NCBI GenBank assembly: GCA_905205975.1
Contig: CAJLFQ010000007.1
Location: forward strand, 1-55,438
DNA length: 55,438 nt
Source of the DNA: an uncultured Eubacteriales bacterium
Lineage (GTDB): Bacteria; Bacillota; Clostridia; Oscillospirales; QAMX01
Direction of reading: 5' to 3'
A program made the position numbers and the translations under genes. The notes under the pieces were generated by a model. It had not been told where the DNA came from, made no database searches, and worked only from the letters and a program-made list of their open reading frames with translations. This document shows positions 15,165 through 24,046 of the stretch, piece by piece (the stretch's first letter is position 1; every line of letters starts with the position of its first letter).

Positions 15165-17765
15165 ATGAAAATTGAACGCTTGAAAATCAACCACCTGACC
15201 ACGCCGCTTGGCTTCCGGCTCGACGAGCCGCAGCTGAGCTGGGTCGTCACGGAATCCACCGGTACGAAACCGGTTTGGGCCCGCGTCGAAGCCGCCGCCG
15301 ATGCATCGTTTGCAAATCTGCTCTACGACAGCGGAAAACGCGATGATCTGAACCCGCTCGCCTGTCCGCTTCCGCTGACATTTGCGCCGCGCACACGCTA
15401 TTTCTGGCGCGTCACCGTCTGCGCCGACGACGGCGACTGCGGGTCGGCTTCCTCTTGGTTTGAAACCGGCAAGATGGACGAGCCGTTTGCCGGTCAATGG
15501 ATTGCGGCGCCTTTTGAGAAAACCGTGCATCCGATCCTGCGCCGCACGTTCACCTTGGACGGTGCCGCAGAAGATGCGCGCCTGTACATCACCGGGCTCG
15601 GCCTCTATGAAGCGTATCTCAACGGTCAGCCGGTTACCGACGAAGTGCTGACGCCTTTCTATAACGACTACAACTTCTGGGTACAGGTTCAGACCTACGA
15701 TGTCACCGGTCTGCTCCGCGCCGGTGAAAACGTTCTGGATGTCTATCTCGGCAACGGCTGGTATAAAGGTTTCGGACCGAACGAATCCGACGGCAGCCGG
15801 ACCGAGCTGTACGGCGACCGGATGCAGATGCTTGCAGAGCTTCGCGCCGTGCTGCCGGACGGCAAGTCCTTCTGTCTGGCTTCCGATGAATCTTTCCGCT
15901 GCCACACCGGCCCGGTTCTGGAAAGCACCATTTACGACGGCGAAATTTATGACGCGCGTCTGGCAGACCCCGGCGAAGACGGCTGGGCGGCCGCCGTATC
16001 GGTGGATGCGCCGGTGGGTGCGGCTGCCGATCGGCTGAGCACGCCGCTCCGGCGGCATGAAGCCATCAAGCCGGTCAAGCTGCTGCACACGCCTGCCGGT
16101 GAACAGGTGCTGGATTTCGGTCAGGTCATCACCGGGTGGGTCGAAGCCGACGTTTTGCTGCCCGCAGGCGCGGAGATGGCGCTCGACTACGGCGAGCTTT
16201 TGCAGCATGACAACTTCTACAACGAAAACCTCCGCTCCGCCAAAGCGCATTTCAGCTTTACGTCCGACGGAAAGCCGGCGCATGTCCGCCCGCACTTTAC
16301 CTTCTACGGGTTCCGTTTCGTGCGCGTGACCGGCATTGAAGCCGTCAATCCGGATGATTTCACGGCTTATGTCATCCACAGCGACTTGGAGCGCACCGGG
16401 TTTCTTGAAACGTCCAACGCCAAAGTCAACCGGCTGATTCAGAATGCCTGGTGGGGACAGCGCGGCAACTTCGTGGATGTTCCGACCGACTGCCCGCAGC
16501 GCGACGAGCGTCTGGGCTGGACGGGCGATGCCGAGGTCTTTGCGCCGACGGCCTCTTTCAACATGGATACGGCTGCGTTTTACCGGAAGTATCTGTATGA
16601 TATGGCGCTGGAACAGGCGACGCTCGGCGGCGCCGTGCCGTTTGTCGTTCCGGACGTTTTGGGTCAGATTCACCGCCATTTTGGTGAGGAAAACCACGAT
16701 TATGGTTCCTGCGCATGGGCGGATGCCGCCGTTATGATTCCGTGGACGCTTTACCGTTTCTACGGCGACAAGTCCATGCTGGCGGAACAGTTCCCGCAGA
16801 TGATGGCTTGGGTCGATTGGGTTGAGACGCAGGATGAAACGCACTTTGGCGGGCCGCGCCTTTGGCTGCGCGGCTTCCACTTCGCCGACTGGCTCGCGCT
16901 GGACAATCCGGTTGCTGGTTCCTGCTTCGGCGGTACGGACTGCTATTATGTCGCATCGGCCTATTACTATTATTCAACCTACCTGACGGCGCGCGCCGCA
17001 GAGGCGCTGGGCGATCAGGCCAACGCGAAGAAATATGACCAGCGTGCCGAAGAAATCCGTGCGGCTTTCCGCAAAGAGTTCTTTACGGCGACCGGCCGGA
17101 TTGCAGAGCCGACGCAGACGGCCATGCTGCTGGCGCTTTCTATGAACCTCGCGCCGGATGAAGCGCGTCCGCGTCTAGTCCGCGACCTCCGCAAGAAGCT
17201 GGAAGCGCGGAATATGCACCTGGATACCGGTTTTGTCGGCACCTATCACCTGATGCGCACGCTTTCCTCCGTTGGGCTGGGCGCATGCGCCTATACGCTC
17301 CTGCTGAACGAAGATTATCCGAGCTGGCTCTACGAAGTCAACATGGGCGCAACCACGGTCTGGGAGCGCTGGAATTCCGTTCTGCCGGACGGTCTCGTCA
17401 GCGATACCGGCATGAACAGCATGAACCACTACTCCTACGGCGCCGTTGTCGAATGGATGTACCGGTGCATGTGCGGCCTGAACGCCATTGAACCGGGGTT
17501 TGCCTCCGCACGGATTGCGCCGATGAGCGACGACCGCTTTGACTGGGTCCGCGCCGAATATGCCTCGGCATCCGGCACCTACCGCAGCGGCTGGCAGCGC
17601 GAGAACGGCGTTTTGACGTATACCGTCGAAGTGCCTTTCGGCGCCACGGCCGTCTTTGTTCCGGAATCCGCCGACGCGCGGCTGGAAATCAACGGCAAAC
17701 CGGCGGCCAAATCCGGTGAAGTCACGCTGACGCCGGGCGTCTGGACCATCCGCGCACTGGCATAA
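15165..17765 (+). CDS. Alpha-L-rhamnosidase, GH78
   Basis: The 866-residue enzyme removes terminal alpha-L-rhamnose from plant glycosides and polysaccharides. It shows the GH78 order: N-terminal beta domains, FARVTGI-like carbohydrate-binding region, the (alpha/alpha)6 catalytic domain opening with FVDVPTDCPQRDERLGWTGD, which contains the acidic catalytic region, and the C-terminal beta domain with WTIRALA at the end. No signal peptide is visible, so it probably works on imported rhamnosides. TGGAGG stands 9 bases before ATG 15165. It probably shares a transcript with the DtxR-like regulator and ends at a terminator at 17799. Confidence 0.94.
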   Translation: MKIERLKINHLTTPLGFRLDEPQLSWVVTESTGTKPVWARVEAAADASFANLLYDSGKRDDLNPLACPLPLTFAPRTRYFWRVTVCADDGDCGSASSWFETGKMDEPFAGQWIAAPFEKTVHPILRRTFTLDGAAEDARLYITGLGLYEAYLNGQPVTDEVLTPFYNDYNFWVQVQTYDVTGLLRAGENVLDVYLGNGWYKGFGPNESDGSRTELYGDRMQMLAELRAVLPDGKSFCLASDESFRCHTGPVLESTIYDGEIYDARLADPGEDGWAAAVSVDAPVGAAADRLSTPLRRHEAIKPVKLLHTPAGEQVLDFGQVITGWVEADVLLPAGAEMALDYGELLQHDNFYNENLRSAKAHFSFTSDGKPAHVRPHFTFYGFRFVRVTGIEAVNPDDFTAYVIHSDLERTGFLETSNAKVNRLIQNAWWGQRGNFVDVPTDCPQRDERLGWTGDAEVFAPTASFNMDTAAFYRKYLYDMALEQATLGGAVPFVVPDVLGQIHRHFGEENHDYGSCAWADAAVMIPWTLYRFYGDKSMLAEQFPQMMAWVDWVETQDETHFGGPRLWLRGFHFADWLALDNPVAGSCFGGTDCYYVASAYYYYSTYLTARAAEALGDQANAKKYDQRAEEIRAAFRKEFFTATGRIAEPTQTAMLLALSMNLAPDEARPRLVRDLRKKLEARNMHLDTGFVGTYHLMRTLSSVGLGACAYTLLLNEDYPSWLYEVNMGATTVWERWNSVLPDGLVSDTGMNSMNHYSYGAVVEWMYRCMCGLNAIEPGFASARIAPMSDDRFDWVRAEYASASGTYRSGWQRENGVLTYTVEVPFGATAVFVPESADARLEINGKPAAKSGEVTLTPGVWTIRALA

Positions 17766-17798
17766 CGCTGCACAGCCACTTTTACAAGAAGAAAAAAA

Positions 17799-17830
17799 GA
17801 AGCCGTCTGCAATCGCAGGCGGCTTTTTTT
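17799..17830. terminator. Bidirectional terminator between GH78 and dnaJ
   Basis: AGCCGTCTGC and GCAGGCGGCT pair (with one G-T) around an AATC loop, with A-rich sequence before and T8 after, placed between converging genes. Confidence 0.85.
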
Positions 17831-17852
17831 GTTTGTTGGACTCAGAAAAGTG

Positions 17853-19022
17853 TTATTTATTGAATTTCGCGCGGACTTTATCAAAGAAGCCCTTCTTCTG
17901 GACGTTGTTTTTATCCTGAGACAGCGATTCAAATTCTCGCAGCAGTTCTTTCTGCTTGCCGCTCAAGCTGCGCGGGGTTTCTACAACGACCGTCAGCAGA
18001 TAATCGCCGCGGTTTTTGGTGTTGATCTGCACGATGCCGCGGTTTTTGATGCGGAACACCGTGCCGCTCTGCACGCCCTCCGGAATCGTATACTGGAACG
18101 TGCCTTCCAGACCGGGCACTTCAATTGTATCGCCGAGGGCTGCCTGTGCGAATGTAATCGGAACGGTGCAGCGCAGGTTGCTGCCCTCCCGCGTGAAGAA
18201 TTCGTGCCGGCCAACGCGAACTGTGATCAACAGGTCGCCGCTCGGACCGCCGTTGGCACCCTGATTGCCCTGACCGCGCAGGACAACAGTCTGGTCGTCG
18301 TCGATACCGGCCGGAATTTTGACCGAGATCGTCCGGCTTCGGCGAATCTGACCCATGCCGTGACAGGTCGGGCACGGGTTCTGGATCTTCTTTCCTTTGC
18401 CGCCGCAATCCGGGCAGACGCCGGTTGTGCTGACGGTTCCAAGCGCGGTGCGGCGCGTTGTACGAACCTGACCGGTGCCGTGACAGGTGCTGCACGTTTC
18501 CACTTTGCTGCCCTTGGCTGCGCCGCTGCCGTCGCAATCGGCACATTTTTCCACGCGGTTCACCGTGATATCTTTTGAACAGCCGAAGGCCGCCTCTTCA
18601 AAAGAGATCTGAAGGCTGCGTTCAATGTCTTCGCCCTGGCGCGGGGCGTTTCTGGATTGTGCGCCGCCGCCGAATCCGCCGCCGAAAATCGAACTGAAAA
18701 TATCGCCGATGTCGCCGAAATCGCCGAATCCACTGCCGCCGTAGGTCGTATACGCGCCGCCGTAGCCCGGCTGACCGGCGCCGTAGGATGGATCGACGCC
18801 TGCAAAACCAAACTGGTCATATTTGCTTTTTTTCTGCGGATCCGACAGTACTTCATACGCTTCGTTCAGTTCCTTGAATTTTGCCTCTGCCGCTTTGTCG
18901 CCGGGGTGCAGATCCGGGTGAAATTCTTTTGCGAGCTTCCGGTACGCTTTTTTGATATCATCTTCGCTTGCCGTTTTGGAAACGCCAAGCACTTCATAGT
19001 AATCTCGTTTGTTTTCTGCCAT
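17853..19022 (-). CDS. dnaJ: Chaperone protein DnaJ
   Basis: The 389-residue co-chaperone stimulates DnaK ATPase and delivers substrates. Domain order is complete: J domain with the HPD triad in EFHPDLHPGD, a Gly/Phe-rich linker (GGSGFGDFGDIGDIFSSIFG), four zinc-binding repeats CADCDGSG, CSTCHGTG, CPDCGGKG and CPTCHGMG, and two C-terminal substrate domains. It is a full-length type I DnaJ. It is last in the hrcA-grpE-dnaK-dnaJ operon, 131 bases after dnaK, with a strong hairpin in the gap. Confidence 0.98.
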   Translation of the reverse strand: MAENKRDYYEVLGVSKTASEDDIKKAYRKLAKEFHPDLHPGDKAAEAKFKELNEAYEVLSDPQKKSKYDQFGFAGVDPSYGAGQPGYGGAYTTYGGSGFGDFGDIGDIFSSIFGGGFGGGAQSRNAPRQGEDIERSLQISFEEAAFGCSKDITVNRVEKCADCDGSGAAKGSKVETCSTCHGTGQVRTTRRTALGTVSTTGVCPDCGGKGKKIQNPCPTCHGMGQIRRSRTISVKIPAGIDDDQTVVLRGQGNQGANGGPSGDLLITVRVGRHEFFTREGSNLRCTVPITFAQAALGDTIEVPGLEGTFQYTIPEGVQSGTVFRIKNRGIVQINTKNRGDYLLTVVVETPRSLSGKQKELLREFESLSQDKNNVQKKGFFDKVRAKFNK

Positions 19023-19098
19023 ATGTGTTCCTACCGCCCTTTTCTGAAAAGCGTGCTGAAAAGCCCTGCTTCTCCTGCTGAATGACGCTTACCCCGCA

Positions 19099-19128
19099 GG
19101 AGGGATACGGCCTGTGCCGTATCCCTCC
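19099..19128 (-). promoter_or_regulatory. dnaK-dnaJ intercistronic hairpin
   Basis: A perfect 13-bp stem (GGAGGGATACGGC with GCCGTATCCCTCC) closes a four-base loop in the 131-base gap between dnaK and dnaJ. No T-run follows on the minus strand, so it is not a normal terminator; an mRNA-stabilising or processing structure is more likely. Confidence 0.6.
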
Positions 19129-19153
19129 GCAGAGATATTCCTGACGCCGCAGC

Positions 19154-20998
19154 TTATTTGTTGCTGCCGTCGTCCTTCACTTCGTAATTCGCGTCGTAGT
19201 AGCCGTTTTCATCCGGACCGGCCGCCTGTGCGCCGTCGTTCGGCGCAGTGCCGTCCGGGGCTGCGCCGGTCTGTTTGTAGAGCTTTTCAGACAGCGCATA
19301 GAAGCGTTTGGTCAGTTCTTCGCTTTCCGCTTTGATGGCCGCTGCGTCGGTGCCCTTCAGCGCTTCCTTGACTTTTTCGACCTGTTCTTTGACCGGGGTC
19401 TTTTCGTCTTCCGGCAGCTTGTCGCCGATTTCGCCCAGCGTCTTTTCGCTCTGGTAGACGAGCTGTTCCGCCTGGTTGCGCGTATCGACTTCTTCGCGGC
19501 GCTTCTTATCCTCTTCGGCGTACATTTCAGCCTCTTTGACCGCTTTATCGACTTCTTCTTTGCTCATCGTGGTCTGAGAGGTGATCGTGATCTTCTGTTC
19601 TTTGCCCGTGCCAAGGTCTTTGGCCGAGACATTGACGATGCCGTTGGCGTCGATATCGAACGTGACCTCGATCTGCGGTACGCCGCGCGGTGCCGGAGCG
19701 ATGCCGTCGAGGTGGAAGCGGCCCAGCGTCTTGTTGTCGGCTGCCATTTCACGTTCGCCCTGCAGGACGTGGATTTCAACAGAGGTCTGACCGTCTGCTG
19801 CCGTTGAGAAGATCTGGCTCTTCTTCGTCGGGATGGTCGTGTTCCGTTCGATCAGCTTCGTGCAGACGTTGCCCATCGTTTCAACGCCCAGGGACAGCGG
19901 GGTGACATCCAGCAGCAGGAGGTCTTTGACTTCGCCCGCCAAAACGCCGGCCTGGATGGAAGCGCCGACTGCAACGCATTCGTCCGGGTTGATGCCCTTG
20001 AACGGTTCTTTGCCGGTGAAGTTCTTGACCGCGTCGAAGACGGCCGGGATTCTCGTGGAGCCGCCGACCATCAGAACCTTCGACAGGTCAGACGGCTGGA
20101 TGCCGGCGTCCTTCATGGCCTGACGCACCGGGCCCATCGTCGATTCGACGAGGTCAGCGGTCAGCTCGTTGAATTTCGCACGGGTCAGCGTCATATCCAG
20201 ATGCTTCGGACCCGTTGCATCCGCCGTGATGAACGGCAGGTTGATGTTGGAGGAGGTCACGCTGGACAGTTCGATTTTCGCTTTTTCAGCAGCTTCCTTC
20301 AGGCGCTGCATGGCCATCTTGTCGTTGGAGAGGTCGATGCCGGTTTCCTGCTTGTAGCTCGTGATGATCCATTTCATGATGCGTTCATCGAAGTCATCGC
20401 CGCCAAGGCGGGTGTTGCCGTTTGTCGCAAGCACTTCCAGAACGCCGTCGCCGATGTCGAGGATGGAGACATCGAACGTACCGCCGCCGAGGTCATACAC
20501 CATGACCTTCTGTTCGCCTTCTTTATCGACGCCGTATGCCAGTGCTGCCGCAGTCGGCTCGTTGATGATACGAAGGACTTCCAGACCGGCGATCTTACCG
20601 GCGTCTTTCGTCGCCTGACGCTGACTGTCGTTGAAGTATGCCGGGACGGTGATAACCGCCTGCGTAACCGGCTGGCCGAGGTAGCTCTCAGCGTCTGCCT
20701 TCAGCTTTTGCAGGATCATTGCGGAGATTTCCTGCGGGGTGTAGCTCTTGCCGTCGATTTCGACTTTGTGATCCGTGCCCATTTCACGTTTGATGGAAAT
20801 GATCGTGCGATCCGGGTTCGTAATGGCCTGACGTTTTGCGGTGTTGCCGACAAGACGTTCGCCGTTTTTACCAAATGCCACAACAGACGGTGTCGTTCTT
20901 GCGCCTTCAGCGTTCGGGATGACGACCGGGTCGCCGCCTTCCATGACTGCCACGCAGGAGTTTGTCGTACCAAGGTCGATGCCAATAATCTTTGCCAT
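19154..20998 (-). CDS. dnaK: Chaperone protein DnaK (Hsp70)
   Basis: The 614-residue ATP-driven chaperone begins MAKIIGIDLGTTNSCVAVMEG, with the phosphate-1 loop, and contains VMVYDLGGGTFDVSIL and the substrate-domain region LLLLDVTPLSLGVET. The C-terminal lid ends in a short disordered tail with acidic DGSNK. It lacks the extra N-terminal-lobe segment typical of Gram-negative DnaK, in line with the short Gram-positive form. GGAGGAATG precedes the start. Central gene of the CIRCE-controlled operon. Confidence 0.98.
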   Translation of the reverse strand: MAKIIGIDLGTTNSCVAVMEGGDPVVIPNAEGARTTPSVVAFGKNGERLVGNTAKRQAITNPDRTIISIKREMGTDHKVEIDGKSYTPQEISAMILQKLKADAESYLGQPVTQAVITVPAYFNDSQRQATKDAGKIAGLEVLRIINEPTAAALAYGVDKEGEQKVMVYDLGGGTFDVSILDIGDGVLEVLATNGNTRLGGDDFDERIMKWIITSYKQETGIDLSNDKMAMQRLKEAAEKAKIELSSVTSSNINLPFITADATGPKHLDMTLTRAKFNELTADLVESTMGPVRQAMKDAGIQPSDLSKVLMVGGSTRIPAVFDAVKNFTGKEPFKGINPDECVAVGASIQAGVLAGEVKDLLLLDVTPLSLGVETMGNVCTKLIERNTTIPTKKSQIFSTAADGQTSVEIHVLQGEREMAADNKTLGRFHLDGIAPAPRGVPQIEVTFDIDANGIVNVSAKDLGTGKEQKITITSQTTMSKEEVDKAVKEAEMYAEEDKKRREEVDTRNQAEQLVYQSEKTLGEIGDKLPEDEKTPVKEQVEKVKEALKGTDAAAIKAESEELTKRFYALSEKLYKQTGAAPDGTAPNDGAQAAGPDENGYYDANYEVKDDGSNK

Positions 20999-21079
20999 AA
21001 TTCATTCCTCCGATTTATCTGTTCTGTTCAATACAAGATGTTTTGCATTTTATCGCAGCCCTTTCGGGCAATTGCGGGT

Positions 21080-21646
21080 TTAGTTTGCGACTTTGACCAC
21101 CGCATGGCGGATCACGCGGTTGTCGATCATGTACCCCTTCTGGAGCACTTCCGCCACGGTGTTCTCGCCGAGCGATTCGTCATCCACATGCATGACTGCG
21201 TTGTGCAGGTTCGGGTCAAACGGCTGGCCAACCGGGTCAATCGCCGTGATTTTCAATTTGGAAAGCACTGCCGCGAGCTGCTTCATGGTCAGCTCCAAGC
21301 CTTCCTTCAAGCCCTCAGTGTCTGAGAAGGCAACCGCGCGCTCCAAATTGTCAACGACCGGGAGAAACGCCTCGATCGTTTTGGCCACGGATTCGGCGTA
21401 CACCGCGTCTTTTTCGCGGGCGGAACGCTTGCGGAAGTTATCATATTCCGCCGCCGTCCGAAGGAGCGTATCTTTTGTCTCCTCGGCCAGCTTCTTTGCA
21501 CTTTCCAGCTCTTTGGAAAGCGCATCGTTGGACTTGGTCAATTCGTCGACCAAGGTATCAATATCTTCCGGCTGATGTTCCGGCGTTTCGGTCATTTGCG
21601 GTTCTTCCGCCGCCTGTTCTTTTTTCTTCTTTTTTTCTTCTGCCAT
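21080..21646 (-). CDS. grpE: Nucleotide exchange factor GrpE
   Basis: The 188-residue protein releases ADP from DnaK. An acidic/basic disordered start (MAEEKKKKKEQ) leads to a long coiled coil (residues 30-100) and the family C-terminal beta domain with GQPFDPNLHNAVMHVDDE and GENTVAEVLQKGYMIDNRVIRHAVVKV. It begins 2 bases after the hrcA stop and is followed by dnaK after 81 bases. Confidence 0.97.
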   Translation of the reverse strand: MAEEKKKKKEQAAEEPQMTETPEHQPEDIDTLVDELTKSNDALSKELESAKKLAEETKDTLLRTAAEYDNFRKRSAREKDAVYAESVAKTIEAFLPVVDNLERAVAFSDTEGLKEGLELTMKQLAAVLSKLKITAIDPVGQPFDPNLHNAVMHVDDESLGENTVAEVLQKGYMIDNRVIRHAVVKVAN

Positions 21647-21648
21647 GG

Positions 21649-22746
21649 CTATTCATTCCTTCCGTCTGTGCCGGCCGGTTTGCCGGTGCCGTTCGGGTTA
21701 TGATCTGTTTTTTCTTCCGGTTTGGAGCCGTTCAGCAGTGCGCCGAGGCCTTTTGCAAAGTATTCAAGCCTTGCCGCCAGCTGCGGGTAATTCATGCGCG
21801 TCGGCCCGACAATGCCGATATAGCCGGTGCATCCGGCGCCGACCGGATACCGCGCAATGACGACGCTCGCATCTTTGAGCGGCGCCGCGGTATTTTCTTC
21901 GCCGATGCGGTAAACCACCGGGGATGTGCCGGAAGCGGCCAGCCAGCCGGCCGGCGGCGCCGCGCTCAGAAAGCCGAGCAGTTCGCGCGCCTTGTCCACG
22001 TCGCGGTATTCCGGGTATCCAAGCAGGTTGCCTGCCCCGGAAACCTGAATTTCCATCTCGCCCGAGGCCTCTGCGATTTCCTTGATGAACGCCACCGTTT
22101 GTCCCAGCAGGTCAATGCAGGATTCCGGCGCGACCATTTCCAGCTTGCGGATATGCGTCAGCATCATGCCGCGCGGTTCCAGCCCGACGAGCACGATGTT
22201 CAGCGCACCGCGCAGCCGTTCCAAATCGGCATCTTGAATGTCGGAAGCCGTTTGAATCATGCGGTTGCGGACCATGCCGCGCCCCGTGACCACCACGACG
22301 ACGAACGAAGCCTCACCGCAGCGGATCACGTCAATGTGGCGGATCGTTTCGGCGGCGCCCAATTTGGGTTTGGCCGTCAATGCAGCGTAATTCGTCAGCC
22401 TTGAAACGGCTTTCCCCGCTTCGTCGATCAGCCGGTCATATTCGGCCATCTTCAGGCGAAGCGCTTCCCGCAGCTTCGTGGTATCTTCACGCGTCAGCGC
22501 GTAGCCGTTCATCAGTTCGTTGACGTACAGGCGGTAGCCTTTATGCGTCGGCACGCGCCCTGCGGACGTATGCGGCTGCTCCAGGTAGCCCTGCGCAATC
22601 AGTTCGGCCATCTCGTTTCTCAGCGTGGCCGAGGAAACGCCCAAGTCAAGCCGCTGCACCAGCGCTTTGGAACCAACCGGTTCCGCCGTTTCTACATAGA
22701 CATCAATGATGGCTTTCAAAATCCGCCGCTGCCGCTCTGTCAGCAT
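21649..22746 (-). CDS. hrcA: Heat-inducible transcription repressor HrcA
   Basis: The 365-residue repressor binds CIRCE operators and requires GroEL for activity in studied relatives. The winged helix-turn-helix (MLTERQRRILKAIIDVYVET; VSSATLRNEMAELIAQGYL; SAGRVPTHKGYRLYV) is fully conserved. It is the first gene of its own operon and its operator lies 32 bases before the start, so autoregulation is expected. It is slightly longer than usual because of a Gly/Asn/Lys-rich C-terminal tail after LLNGSKPEEK. Confidence 0.97.
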   Translation of the reverse strand: MLTERQRRILKAIIDVYVETAEPVGSKALVQRLDLGVSSATLRNEMAELIAQGYLEQPHTSAGRVPTHKGYRLYVNELMNGYALTREDTTKLREALRLKMAEYDRLIDEAGKAVSRLTNYAALTAKPKLGAAETIRHIDVIRCGEASFVVVVVTGRGMVRNRMIQTASDIQDADLERLRGALNIVLVGLEPRGMMLTHIRKLEMVAPESCIDLLGQTVAFIKEIAEASGEMEIQVSGAGNLLGYPEYRDVDKARELLGFLSAAPPAGWLAASGTSPVVYRIGEENTAAPLKDASVVIARYPVGAGCTGYIGIVGPTRMNYPQLAARLEYFAKGLGALLNGSKPEEKTDHNPNGTGKPAGTDGRNE

Positions 22747-22777
22747 CCTCTTTCACGCTCCTTTCAGTCAGATGCCG

Positions 22778-22804
22778 TTAGCACTCAGCACCTCCGAGTG
22801 CTAA
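22778..22804. promoter_or_regulatory. CIRCE operator
   Basis: TTAGCACTC (22778-22786), nine bases, and GAGTGCTAA (22796-22804) form the exact consensus inverted repeat bound by HrcA, placed just downstream of the -10 of the heat-shock operon promoter. Confidence 0.98.
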
Positions 22805-22808
22805 CAAT

Positions 22809-22837
22809 ACTTTACCACGAATCGCTCGATTTGTCAA
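22809..22837 (-). promoter_or_regulatory. Promoter of the hrcA-grpE-dnaK-dnaJ operon
   Basis: On the minus strand TTGACA (22832-22837), a 17-base spacer and TAAAGT (22809-22814) precede the CIRCE directly, so bound HrcA would block transcription start. Confidence 0.85.
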
Positions 22838-22983
22838 GTACAGAATGACCAATTCTGACCAATTTTATGCGCGACTTTCTATGCATTTTTCAAGGCTTCT
22901 TTCCGGGTTGGTTTTTGCCATTACTTTACGGTCGAAAAATCACCAGAAAGCCGGCCAGATGGTTTGCTTTTCCGAACACGCTC

Positions 22984-23012
22984 TTGAATTCCGGCTGCCG
23001 TTATGGTACAAT
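22984..23012 (+). promoter_or_regulatory. Promoter of the two-TM protein / sigma-factor gene group
   Basis: TTGAAT (22984-22989), 17 bases and TACAAT (23007-23012) lie 78 bases before the gene at 23091. Together with the CIRCE and hrcA promoter this accounts for the gene-free interval 22747-23090. A five-codon frame, MAGQG at 23063-23080, with AAGGAA before it lies in the leader; its significance is unknown. Confidence 0.6.
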
Positions 23013-23090
23013 AGGCATATTCCATTTACGGAAGAAAGATCGGAAGAAAGGAACCTGTCCGCATGGCCGGACAGGGTTAGGCATCCGAAT

Positions 23091-23978
23091 ATGTATACAC
23101 CCAATCCTGCGGCGCTGGAAAACTGGAGCTTCCACGACAGCACATTCTGCCGGGAAATCCGCCGTGTCAACCGGAACCGCATCCTGCTCAGTCTCGTCAT
23201 TTTTGGCTTGATCTTCTACTTTGACACCATGAATACGATTTACCGCGCCCGGCTCGCATACAGCGCGCCGCAGACGGTCACCTGTCAGGAACTTGCGGCC
23301 GTCACCAATCCGGCCGACGAACTGACGCTGTTCGGTTTTTCCGCCAACCATGAGAAGTCGGCCGAATTTGACAAGCTGCCCGCGCTGAAGCGCAGAATGT
23401 ATGCCAAAAACGGCTCCTGCCACCTCTCGCTGACGCCGCTTGCATTCCGGGATCTGCTCGTTCAGCCCGGCGAACGGGAAACCGGCAAAAAAGACAGCAC
23501 GGTGGAATACGTGCTCGCGCAGATCGGCGACGAGAAATACATCACCGTCAAGCGTTCGGCGCTCGTCAAACTGGATACGCTCACCGGCACCGTCGGCTAT
23601 CTGCCGGACGACCTGCGCGGTGAAATTCTCGATTGTTCCGATATCCGCAGCGATCAGCTCTGTTCGCTGATTTTTGACGCGACCGGCGAAGCATTCTCCA
23701 GCACCGGCACCTATATCGCCTTTTCCGCGCTTTTGATCGTCCTCTGGAGCGTCTGGTTTTTCTTTGTGATCCGCCGGTCGCTGTCCATTCAGCGCGACCC
23801 GGCATACAAGCGTCTGTTTGCCTGCTTGGGCTCCGTCGAAGAAAATGCCCGGCAGATCGACGAAGAGCTGGCCGGAATCGACTGCTATACAGCCGGACGG
23901 ACGACGGTCACAGAGCATTGGCGCCTGCGGCGGCGTCTGTTCAGCTTTCTTGCGGAGCCGCGCTCCAGCGAAGAGTAA
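23091..23978 (+). CDS. Hypothetical membrane protein with two transmembrane segments
   Basis: I cannot name the family. The 295-residue protein has a first membrane helix at about 30-46 (NRILLSLVIFGLIFYFDTM), an extracytoplasmic domain of about 160 residues rich in beta-type sequence (STVEYVLAQIGDEKYITVKRSALVKL), a second helix at about 208-228 (YIAFSALLIVLWSVWFFFVI), and a cytoplasmic basic tail. The start ATG 23091 has only a weak TTAGG site. It is 68 bases upstream of an ECF sigma factor gene on the same strand, which makes a sensor role possible but unproven. Confidence 0.75.
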   Translation: MYTPNPAALENWSFHDSTFCREIRRVNRNRILLSLVIFGLIFYFDTMNTIYRARLAYSAPQTVTCQELAAVTNPADELTLFGFSANHEKSAEFDKLPALKRRMYAKNGSCHLSLTPLAFRDLLVQPGERETGKKDSTVEYVLAQIGDEKYITVKRSALVKLDTLTGTVGYLPDDLRGEILDCSDIRSDQLCSLIFDATGEAFSSTGTYIAFSALLIVLWSVWFFFVIRRSLSIQRDPAYKRLFACLGSVEENARQIDEELAGIDCYTAGRTTVTEHWRLRRRLFSFLAEPRSSEE

Positions 23979-24046
23979 TTTTTTTCTGATTGTTTCTCCA
24001 AAACGCATACCTGCTGCGTTAACCTGACGAAATGGAGGATGTGACC

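Noticed and set aside
23063..23080. Five-codon frame MAGQG as a regulatory uORF
   Set aside because: It has a fair ribosome site but is too short to judge and no pausing or amino acid bias is visible.
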